A stretch of 64,000 bases of DNA from Rhizobium leguminosarum (GTDB taxonomy: Bacteria > Pseudomonadota > Alphaproteobacteria > Rhizobiales > Rhizobiaceae): positions 682,001 through 746,000 of the forward strand of contig NZ_JAGIOR010000002.1 in assembly GCF_017876795.1 (NCBI RefSeq), given 5' to 3'. This document shows positions 1 to 6,920 of the stretch, in pieces; positions within the stretch are counted from its first letter, which is position 1, and each line of letters starts with the position of its first letter. The position numbers were made by a program, and so were the translations under genes. Under the pieces are notes generated by a model that saw nothing but the letters and a program-made list of their open reading frames with translations, was not told where the DNA came from and did no database searches.

Positions 1-1
1 C

Positions 2-712
2 GTGGACATCCGCTTCTGGGAGTCGCTCTGGCATACGGTGCTCTACACCACGCTCTCCGTGGTGGCGCCGCTTTTTCTAGGGACGCTCGCCGCGTTGATT
101 TTCGATACGCAATTTCCGCTCCGCGGTCTTCTACGCGGCATATTCGTGATGCCGATGATGGCGACACCTGTCGCCATCGCCCTCGTCTGGACGATGATGT
201 TCCACCCGCAGCTCGGCGTCCTCAATTATCTTCTATCCTTGATCGGCATCGGCCCGCAGGAGTGGATCTATAATCAGACCAGCGTCATCCCCTCGCTGGT
301 GCTGGTCGAGACATGGCAATGGACTCCGCTTATCATGCTGATCGTGCTCGGCGGTCTGGCGGCAGTTCCGCGCGAGCCCTATGAAAGCGCCGAAATCGAC
401 GGAGCCAATGTCTGGCAGAAATTCCGCTATCTGACGCTGCCGATGATCGCGCCATTCCTGATGATTGCCGTGATCATCCGCAGCATCGATGCGGTGAAAA
501 GTTTCGATATCATTTATGCCATGACCCAGGGCGGGCCGGGCACGGCGTCGGAGACGATCAATATCTATCTCTACAACACCGCTTTCGCCTATTACGATAT
601 CGGCTATGGCTCCGCCATGGCAGTGGTCTTCTTCGTCCTCATCGTCCTGCTCTCCTTCGTCCTTTTGATGCTCCGGCAGCGTGCGAACTGGTCAGACGGG
701 GAGGCACGCTGA
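2..712 (+). CDS. Sugar ABC transporter permease, MalF type (5' end probably cut by window edge)
   Basis: Inner-membrane permease of a binding-protein-dependent carbohydrate importer. The protein is hydrophobic throughout and carries the cytoplasmic EAA loop that docks to the ATPase (EPYESAEIDGANVWQKF, about residues 124-140). The readable part starts with a GTG at base 2 and gives 236 residues, whereas this family is usually about 290-310. The first transmembrane segments are therefore probably upstream of the window. Its stop overlaps the start of the next permease gene (TGATG), so the two are translationally coupled. The binding protein and ATPase are not visible and presumably lie upstream. 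The substrate cannot be told from sequence; a PfkB sugar kinase downstream suggests a sugar or polyol. Confidence 0.85.
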   Translation: MDIRFWESLWHTVLYTTLSVVAPLFLGTLAALIFDTQFPLRGLLRGIFVMPMMATPVAIALVWTMMFHPQLGVLNYLLSLIGIGPQEWIYNQTSVIPSLVLVETWQWTPLIMLIVLGGLAAVPREPYESAEIDGANVWQKFRYLTLPMIAPFLMIAVIIRSIDAVKSFDIIYAMTQGGPGTASETINIYLYNTAFAYYDIGYGSAMAVVFFVLIVLLSFVLLMLRQRANWSDGEAR

Positions 713-1527
713 TGAAGCGCAGAACGCTCGATCGCATCGGACTGCTGTTTGTTGCGCTTGTGATGATATCGCCGGTCGTCCTGTTCTTCCTCTGGATGAT
801 CTCACTGTCGCTGAAATATGAAATCGACAGCGGTGCCTATCCGCCGATCTTCATTCCTGAACGTTTCGCCTGGTCGAACTATCTGAAGGTCTTCGAGGAG
901 AACAACTTCTTCCTCTATCTGTGGAATTCGGTGGTGGTGACGGGTGCCGCAACGCTTCTGGCACTGCTTATCGGCGTGCCGGCCGGATATGGAATCGCGC
1001 GCTTGAAGGCCGAGAAGTCGGCGATGGTCATCATGATCGCGCGTATGACGCCGGGCCTTTCCTTCCTGATTCCGCTCTTCCTGCTATTCCAGTGGTTGAA
1101 CCTGCTTGGCACGCTCCTGCCGCAGATCATCATCCATCTCGTCGTCACAGTGCCGATCGTCGTGTGGATCATGATCGGCTATTTCGAGACGACGCCGGTG
1201 GAACTGGAAGAGGCCGCCAGCATCGACGGTGCGACGCCGTGGCAGATTTTCCGCCTGGTCGCTTTGCCGATCGCCAAGCCCGGCATTGTCGTCGCCTTCA
1301 TCCTGTCGGTCATCTTCTCCTGGAATAACTTCGTCTTCGGCATCGTGCTCGCCAGTCGCGAGACCCGCACGCTGCCGGTTGCGGTCTACAACATGCTCTC
1401 GTTCGAACAGGTCAGTTGGGGGCCGCTAGCTGCGGCGGCGTTGATCGTCACTTTGCCCGTGCTGATATTGACGGTGTTTGCGCAACGGCAGATCGTGGCG
1501 GGGTTGACGGCCGGAGCCGTCAAGTGA
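712..1527 (+). CDS. Sugar ABC transporter permease, MalG type
   Basis: Second inner-membrane permease of the same importer, 271 residues, normal length for the MalG/carbohydrate-uptake class. It has an N-terminal membrane segment followed by a periplasmic stretch, then a block of membrane helices with the EAA loop ELEEAASIDGATPWQIF near residues 163-179. It overlaps the preceding permease gene, which supports one transcript and a heterodimeric channel. Nothing looks damaged. The substrate is unknown. Confidence 0.9.
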   Translation: MKRRTLDRIGLLFVALVMISPVVLFFLWMISLSLKYEIDSGAYPPIFIPERFAWSNYLKVFEENNFFLYLWNSVVVTGAATLLALLIGVPAGYGIARLKAEKSAMVIMIARMTPGLSFLIPLFLLFQWLNLLGTLLPQIIIHLVVTVPIVVWIMIGYFETTPVELEEAASIDGATPWQIFRLVALPIAKPGIVVAFILSVIFSWNNFVFGIVLASRETRTLPVAVYNMLSFEQVSWGPLAAAALIVTLPVLILTVFAQRQIVAGLTAGAVK

Positions 1528-1576
1528 GCAGGTGAGACGACGGTTTTGACGACTTCTTCTGCCTTCGACGCCTGCT

Positions 1577-1688
1577 AGAACAGGACGATTTTAGGCCGGT
1601 CGGCCTAGAATCTGAATCCTGTTCTAAATTAGAGAGTTAGAGCATGATGTCGTCCGAAAACCGCTCACACTTTTCGGCATCATGCTCT
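1577..1688. repeat. RIME1-like Rhizobium intergenic mosaic element, copy 1
   Basis: Two adjacent palindromes: the first (1577-1625) runs from AGAACAGGA to TCCTGTTCT around GGCCGGTCGGCC, and the second (1639-1688) runs from AGAGCATGATG to CATCATGCTCT. This two-palindrome layout matches the RIME1 repeats known from Rhizobiaceae intergenic regions. A diverged second copy is at 42872-42983. The ATG codons at 1644 and 1647 that could start the sugar kinase gene lie inside the second palindrome. Confidence 0.75.
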
Positions 1689-2632
1689 AGTCCGGCGCGC
1701 AGCGTTTTGTGTGTCGGCGCTGCGGTCCTGGACACGCTGTTTCGTGTGCGCTCGTTACCGACCGGCCAGGGAAAGATCCTCCCCTATGATATGCTGCAGG
1801 TCGCGGAGGGTATGGCGTCAAGCGCGGCCTTTGCGGTCGCTCGGCTGGGTGGCAATGCCAGCCTCTGGGGTGCGGTCGGTGATGATGCCACCGGCGAACG
1901 CATCATTGCTGACCTCAGCAACAGCGGCATAGACACGAGCGGCATGGTCCGTGTGGCAGGCGCCCGCTCGGCGGTCTCGATGATCCTTGTCGATGATCAG
2001 GGCGAGCGCTTGATTGTGCCGTTCTACGATGCCGGTCTGCACGAGACGGTCAAACCAGTGACAAAGCAGGACGTGTCCGCTTTCGATGCAGTGCTCGTCG
2101 ACGTCCGCTGGCCGAAGCTTGCATTGCGGACGCTGCTCGCGGCCAGGGAGGCGGGCAGGCCGGGCATTCTCGATGGCGACGTTGCAGGCGATGGCGTGAT
2201 CGAGATGCTTGCACCTGCGGCCAGCCACATCGTGTTCTCACAGCCGGCCGCCGAGCGCCTTACCGGAACTGCCGAGCCGGCGAAGGCCGTCGGCCTTCTG
2301 AAGCGGAAGTACGAGCGGGCTTTCATCAGCGTCACATCAGGGGAAAACGGCTCCTTCTGGTCGATGACCGAGCCGGCGATATCTTCCATCTTGCCGCTCC
2401 GAAGGTGAGGGCCGTCGATACGCTCGCAGCAGGCGATATCTTCCATGGAGCTTTCGCTCTGGCGATCGCAGAGGGCGTGCCGATCGTAGAGACGATGCGC
2501 TTGTCCTCGATGGCGGCGGCGCTGAAATGCCAAGTGTTCGGCGGCCGTATCGGCGCGCCCAGCAGAGCCGAGGTCTGCGATGCGCTGCGGGGCTGGAGCG
2601 TTGAGCGGCAATCGTACGGGTGGGCAGATTGA
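1644..2632 (+). pseudogene. PfkB-family sugar kinase, frameshifted
   Basis: Ribokinase/PfkB-family carbohydrate kinase, expected to phosphorylate the sugar brought in by the neighbouring permeases. The N-terminal part (VLCVGAAVLDTLFRV, then a GG-type substrate region) is in one frame up to 2408. The C-terminal signature with the catalytic Asp and anion hole (DTLAAGDIFHGAFA) is in another frame, 2405-2632. In the second frame the reading can be traced back through AGDIFHLAAPKV to about 2361. The break is explained by one lost base after TTCTGG near 2361. The 5' end is also odd: the only ATG starts (1644, 1647) sit inside the RIME1 repeat, or a TTG around 1705 is used. Either a real pseudogene or a single sequencing error. 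Confidence 0.75.
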
Positions 2633-2668
2633 AGAAGCGCTCCGCCGGCGGCATGAGTTTGCGCTCCC

Positions 2669-3514
2669 TCAGCTTTTGACCGAACCGGCGGTCATGCCCG
2701 CTAGGAAGTAGCGTTGGGCAACCAGGTAAAGCACTAGGAGGGGTAGGGAGCCGAGCACGCTCATCGCCATCATTTCATTCCATTCGAAAGCATGCTGGCC
2801 CATCAGCAGCTGGATACCGATCGGAACGGTTCTGAGATCCATCGATTTTGTCAGCGTCAGTGCGAAGAGGAATTCATTCCAAGCCAGCAGAAACGTGTAA
2901 ACCGCCGTGGCAACGATCCCGGGGATGGAGACGGGCACGATGACGCGCCAAAGCGCCGTCCAGCTCGAACCGCCATCGACCAGAACGGCCTCGTCCAACT
3001 CTTTCGGCAGGGTGTTGAGATAGCCCGTCATCAGCAGGACTGCGTAAGGCAGTGTGAAGACCATATAGGTGAGGATCAGTGCCAGATACGTGTCGAAGAT
3101 CCTAAAGGCGACCACCATGCCGAAATAGGGGATCAGAAGGGTGATGGGCGGAACGGTCTGGGTGCTGATGATGAAGATGTTCAAGGTGTTCTTGAAGCGG
3201 AAGGAATAGCGGCTGAAGCCGTACGCAGTCAGGATTGCGATGACGAGGGTCAGGCAGGTGACGACGCCGGCGACGAAGTAGCTGTTGATGAAGAACCGCA
3301 CCTTCACCGGATCGTTGAAGATCGTCAGATAGGCGGCCAGAGTAAAATCCTTCGGCAAAAGCCGCGGCGGAAGAGCGAAGATTTCGGTATTCGATTTCAG
3401 CGAACTGAATAACATCCAGACGATCGGGAAGGTCGAAAAGACCAGGCCGATCGCCAGTCCGAGATAGGTCAGGATGGTCGGCAGTGCCGAGTTCTTGAAG
3501 GAACGCTTTGCCAT
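2669..3514 (-). CDS. Sugar ABC transporter permease, MalG type
   Basis: Inner-membrane permease of a second carbohydrate importer, read on the minus strand. It has 281 residues from the ATG at 3514, chosen because an AGG-type ribosome site lies about 8 bases upstream; an in-frame GTG at 3523 is the alternative. The EAA loop ELDEAVLVDGGSSWTALW is present. It follows the MalF-type permease gene with almost no gap, and a binding-protein gene comes first in the same direction, the usual binding protein-permease-permease order. Since the binding-protein gene is destroyed by insertions, this transporter is probably dead. Confidence 0.88.
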   Translation of the reverse strand: MAKRSFKNSALPTILTYLGLAIGLVFSTFPIVWMLFSSLKSNTEIFALPPRLLPKDFTLAAYLTIFNDPVKVRFFINSYFVAGVVTCLTLVIAILTAYGFSRYSFRFKNTLNIFIISTQTVPPITLLIPYFGMVVAFRIFDTYLALILTYMVFTLPYAVLLMTGYLNTLPKELDEAVLVDGGSSWTALWRVIVPVSIPGIVATAVYTFLLAWNEFLFALTLTKSMDLRTVPIGIQLLMGQHAFEWNEMMAMSVLGSLPLLVLYLVAQRYFLAGMTAGSVKS

Positions 3515-3519
3515 GACGG

Positions 3520-4458
3520 TCACCTGCGCTGCTGGTGTTTGATGTAGAAGTAGGTGACGCTCATCGAAATGATGAGGATGATCATTGCACTCGCCGAAGC
3601 CAGCGAAAATTCATATTGGGAGAAGGCGAGCTTGTAGGTGAAGGTGGAGAGCACTTCCGTCGAATAGATCGGACCGCCGCCCGTCGTCATCCAGACGAGC
3701 GGAAAAACCTGCATCGTCCAGATAAAATCGAGAAGCGCGATGCTGATGATGATCGGCATCAGTTGCGGGATGGTGATGTACCAGAATTTTTCCAGTTCGT
3801 TGGCGCCATCGATCCCGGCTGCCTCGTAAAGCTCCTTCGAAATGCCTTGGAGACCGGCAAGCAGGCTGACCATATAAAGCGGATAACCCGCCCAGATGTT
3901 TGCAAAGGTCAGGGCGTGAATGGCGGTGCGGGTCGAGGAGAACCACTCGACCTTGAAATTGATGATGTGGAGCGCCATCAGCACGCTGTTGACGACGCCG
4001 TTCGGATCGAGCAGCAAACGCCAGATGATGGCGATGATCACAGCGGTGAACAGCCACGGCAGGATGAAGAGCACACGCAGGATGCTCCTGATAAGCGGAT
4101 CGACGCGATTGGTGTTCAACAGCAGCGCGAAGGCCAAGCCGATGATGAAGTGGAAGACGACGCTCATGATCGTGAAATACATCGTCTGGCCGACCGACTG
4201 CCAGAACACCGGATTTTCGAAGATGGTCAGGTAATTCTGGACCCCTGCGAACGCAGCGTCCTTTTTCATGATGGCGCCGTCCATCAATGAATATTTGAAG
4301 ACCATTACCATGGGGAACAGCATCAGCAGAACGAGCAGCAGGGTGGCCGGCGACACGTAGAAATACGGCACCAGCTTCCTCAAGGTGCTGTAACGGAGCC
4401 TTCTTTTCCCTGGCGCTTTGACTTGCGCAGCGACCAGAGCCGGAGCGGAATGATTCAT
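3520..4458 (-). CDS. Sugar ABC transporter permease, MalF type
   Basis: Inner-membrane permease partner of the gene at 2669-3514, about 312 residues from the ATG at 4458 (an in-frame GTG 42 bases upstream is possible). A hydrophilic N-terminus leads into a first transmembrane segment (YVSPATLLLVLLMLFP). The EAA loop ELYEAAGIDGANELEKFW is intact. Downstream spacing to the MalG-type gene is only a few bases. Upstream, about 100 bases away, is the 3' part of a solute-binding-protein gene. The gene itself looks intact although its operon is interrupted. Confidence 0.88.
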   Translation of the reverse strand: MNHSAPALVAAQVKAPGKRRLRYSTLRKLVPYFYVSPATLLLVLLMLFPMVMVFKYSLMDGAIMKKDAAFAGVQNYLTIFENPVFWQSVGQTMYFTIMSVVFHFIIGLAFALLLNTNRVDPLIRSILRVLFILPWLFTAVIIAIIWRLLLDPNGVVNSVLMALHIINFKVEWFSSTRTAIHALTFANIWAGYPLYMVSLLAGLQGISKELYEAAGIDGANELEKFWYITIPQLMPIIISIALLDFIWTMQVFPLVWMTTGGGPIYSTEVLSTFTYKLAFSQYEFSLASASAMIILIISMSVTYFYIKHQQRR

Positions 4459-4559
4459 GAGCTGTGACTTCCCATTCTGCGAAGATTTGACGACTTTCAC
4501 CGGCAGCGCCAGGTCGCTGCCGGAGATCTCGTGAAAGCGATCTCGTGAAAGCGACGTCC

Positions 4560-4973
4560 TTAGAACTTTGCGAGCCAGGCCTTCTCAGTATTGGCAGCCG
4601 CGTCCTTGGCCGACTGGCCACCGTCGAACATCTTCTGAACTTCGACGTTCATGTCGCGCATCAGCTCTTCGGCAACCGGAAGGCCGACGAATTCGTTTGC
4701 AGGATAGCCGCTCTGGAAGATTTTGAAAGCTTCCGCGAAGATCGGGTCCGATGCCACGAAGTCCGGTTTGGCATGGACGTTGCCGGGGAAGGCGTTGGCA
4801 ATCGAGACCAGACGGCCATTGATGTCGGGGCTCATCAGATATTCCACAAGCTTCCAGGCTTCTTCCTTGTGCTTGCTGCCCTCGCTGATGCCGATGCCCC
4901 AGGATGCATAGGGCATGCCGCGTTTGCCGGTGTAGCCGTCGGTTGCCGGCAGGGCCGAGATGCCGAACTTAAG
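4560..4973 (-). pseudogene. Solute-binding protein gene, 3' fragment
   Basis: C-terminal part of a periplasmic carbohydrate-binding protein (extracellular solute-binding family 1): KFGISALPATDGYTG, then WGIGISE and EEAWKLVEYL, ending at 4560. It is cut at 4973 by an ISAzo13-like element. The reading continues on the other side of that element (6741-6882), where the fragment ends RERNPKL; joining the two gives an uninterrupted NPKL-KFG. It would have delivered substrate to the two minus-strand permeases just downstream. The N-terminal half is missing from the window. Confidence 0.85.
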
Positions 4974-5040
4974 GATCTGACGCCATATAAGCACTGCATA
5001 TTTTGACAAACCGGTGTCTGGCTTATGTCCGGATTGAAGG

Positions 5041-5382
5041 TCAGTAGTTGCGACCGTTTTGCTGTTTGAGCTTCTTGATACGGTGCCGTTGATAGGCGTC
5101 GATTTGCCGGAACGGCGGCATCCGTTTGTTAAAGATGAGATGCGTGATGGAGACGATGCAGGGGGTTTTGGTTTCCGGTCCGCCGATGTCCAACGCGCAC
5201 ACAATCCCGCCCTCTTCTCCCATGTAGAAAAGGCTTGTCACGTTGCAACCATCGGGGATCTCGAGATCCGGGGATTGCTTGGTCAGCGTTATTTTAAGCG
5301 TTTGAGACAGCCTCGTTTCGAGGGGAAGTGACGCCTCGAGTTCACGAACAAGGTGATCGGTTTTCTCAGGATCATCGATCAT
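5041..5382 (-). CDS. Small accessory protein of the ISAzo13-like element, function unknown
   Basis: 113-residue protein beginning MIDDPEKTDHLVRELEASLP. Its ATG overlaps the transposase stop codon (ATGATCGATGA, start 5382, transposase stop 5374-5372), so it is likely made by re-initiation after the transposase. It is highly charged, with a basic C-terminus (RHRIKKLKQQNGRNY) and a central hydrophobic stretch (MGEEGGIVCALDIGG). I do not recognise a domain. A role inside the element (regulation or end-binding) is only a guess. Confidence 0.55.
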   Translation of the reverse strand: MIDDPEKTDHLVRELEASLPLETRLSQTLKITLTKQSPDLEIPDGCNVTSLFYMGEEGGIVCALDIGGPETKTPCIVSITHLIFNKRMPPFRQIDAYQRHRIKKLKQQNGRNY

Positions 5383-6619
5383 CGGCAACACTCTCGGCGA
5401 TAGCGCTATCGGACACAACGGAGGTGGGCGAAATCGTGTAGTTCCACTCACCGTGGAAGGGATCACGATCAATATTGATTGCATTCATTTCAGCATCGGT
5501 GATCTTGATGGCCTTGGGATAGTCATTTTCGTCGAGGCAACATTGAACGTCGAGCCCGTTGGCCGTCGTCGTGGCCCCGATCAGTTGAACGATGACCTCA
5601 TGACTGACGAGGGGCTTGCCGCGCCAATTCTGTGTGATGAATGCAAATAGCCGGTGTTCTATGCGGTTCCATTTGCTGGTCCCCGGCGGGTGGTGAGCGA
5701 CCGTGATAGCTAACCCAGTTTCATTGGCGAATGATTGAAGCTCGCGCTTCCACAGTCGCACACGGGCCCCGTTGCTGCCACCGCAATCGGCGGTAATGAG
5801 TAGACCGGTTGAACCAGGATAGCGGCTCTTTCCCAAGACATTCCACCACCGTCGAATGCTCTCTACGGCAAAGGCGGCGGTGTCATGATCGATGCCGACA
5901 TTCACCCAACCCGAGTTGTTGGTGATGTCGTAGACGCCGTAAGGTGCGACCTTGCCGAGTTCGGGTATCTTGAAGTCGTGAACGCGCACGGGTTCGGGGC
6001 CGCCTTTGGGACGCAGCTCACGCCCGCCGTTCTTGAAATCGCCAACCAGCTCCTTTTTCTTTGTGTCGACCGAAATGGCGGCCTGGCCGGCCGCCTGGAA
6101 CTGCTTGATCTTCTCGTTGATGTGTTCGAACTGGGTGTCGCGGTCAGGATGAGACGCCCCCTCCAAGGTCTTCTTGTTGGCCTGGAGGCTGAAGCCAAGC
6201 TTGCGCAGCAGCCGACCAACCAACTTCTGGCTGGCCGTAAAGCCGCGTTGTGCCAATGCGCCGGCAAGGTGGCGCTGGCTTCTGCTCACCCACAACAATG
6301 CTGCTTCAGGGTCGCCACGGATCGCCGATTGAACCAATTCTTCAAGTGCAGCCAAGAGGCCCGGCTCAGTCTCGATCTTTGGCCTGCGGCCGCCGCCCGG
6401 CCGCCGAACCCGGCGTTCCAGTCGTGCATCTGCGGTCCGCAACTCCGTAAGACCGCGCCCGATCGTACTGCGCGCAACGCCGGTCGCCGCCGAAACCGCC
6501 GTCACTCCACCCCGGCCCGCCGCGCGAGCCTCGGTTGCCGCCAACAAACGCCGTGCCCGCTCATCGAGATAAGGCGCAAGCGTCTCAAAGCGAGCTTTGA
6601 TCGCCGCGATATCAATCAT
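5372..6619 (-). CDS. ISAzo13-family transposase
   Basis: 415-residue DDE-type transposase. The N-terminus has a helix-turn-helix (AVSAATGVARSTIGRGLTEL) for end recognition. The catalytic part contains AISVDTKKKELVGDF, ITADCGGSNGARV and HHPPGTSKWNRIEHRLF, which supply the acidic residues and match the ISAzo13 group. It appears full length and undamaged. The stop codon overlaps the start of the accessory gene. Confidence 0.88.
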   Translation of the reverse strand: MIDIAAIKARFETLAPYLDERARRLLAATEARAAGRGGVTAVSAATGVARSTIGRGLTELRTADARLERRVRRPGGGRRPKIETEPGLLAALEELVQSAIRGDPEAALLWVSRSQRHLAGALAQRGFTASQKLVGRLLRKLGFSLQANKKTLEGASHPDRDTQFEHINEKIKQFQAAGQAAISVDTKKKELVGDFKNGGRELRPKGGPEPVRVHDFKIPELGKVAPYGVYDITNNSGWVNVGIDHDTAAFAVESIRRWWNVLGKSRYPGSTGLLITADCGGSNGARVRLWKRELQSFANETGLAITVAHHPPGTSKWNRIEHRLFAFITQNWRGKPLVSHEVIVQLIGATTTANGLDVQCCLDENDYPKAIKITDAEMNAINIDRDPFHGEWNYTISPTSVVSDSAIAESVADDR

Positions 6620-6740
6620 CCAGGTCGCTCAAATTCATTCGCCCACTGAATCAGAAAGTTTAACCTCCGTCCAGCATCGCTCATCTCTACACCAAGTAAT
6701 CTACCAAGATCTAACGAATCGTTTGTTCCGTCTCAGGCCC

Positions 6741-6882
6741 TAAGCTTCGGATTGCGCTCGCGGATGAGGTTCACATGCGCGAGGGAATCGACCATCATGC
6801 CGACGCGGCCATTGACGAATTCCTCGACCTTGTCCTGTTCTTTCTTGGCGAAAATGCCGGGAGAAATAACGCCTTCCTTGTT
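6741..6882 (-). pseudogene. Solute-binding protein gene, middle fragment
   Basis: Short in-frame piece reading NKEGVISPGIFAKKEQDK, then VEEFVNGRVGMMVDSLAHVN and LIRERNPKL. It is the missing middle of the binding protein whose C-terminus is at 4560-4973. It is bounded on the low side by the ISAzo13-like element and on the high side by the left end of the Tn3-family transposon at 6883. The N-terminal coding part does not reappear beyond the transposon. Confidence 0.8.
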
Positions 6883-6920
6883 GGGGCTCCGTGGGCATTT
6901 CTGCAATAATACCCGCTAAG
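6883..6920. repeat. Left 38-bp terminal inverted repeat of the Tn3-family element
   Basis: Pairs with 10653-10690. The tnpA stop codon (TAG on the minus strand, 6918-6916) lies inside it. Confidence 0.85.

Larger units (their letters stand above)
4974..6740 (-). mobile_element. ISAzo13-like insertion sequence
   Basis: About 1.77 kb inserted in the binding-protein gene. The limits are set by the point where the host reading frame breaks on each side. The four bases TAAG occur at 4970-4973 and again at 6741-6744, which fits a 4-bp target duplication. The element carries a transposase and a small overlapping downstream gene. Terminal inverted repeats are weak by eye (CTGA-containing ends). Confidence 0.7.
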
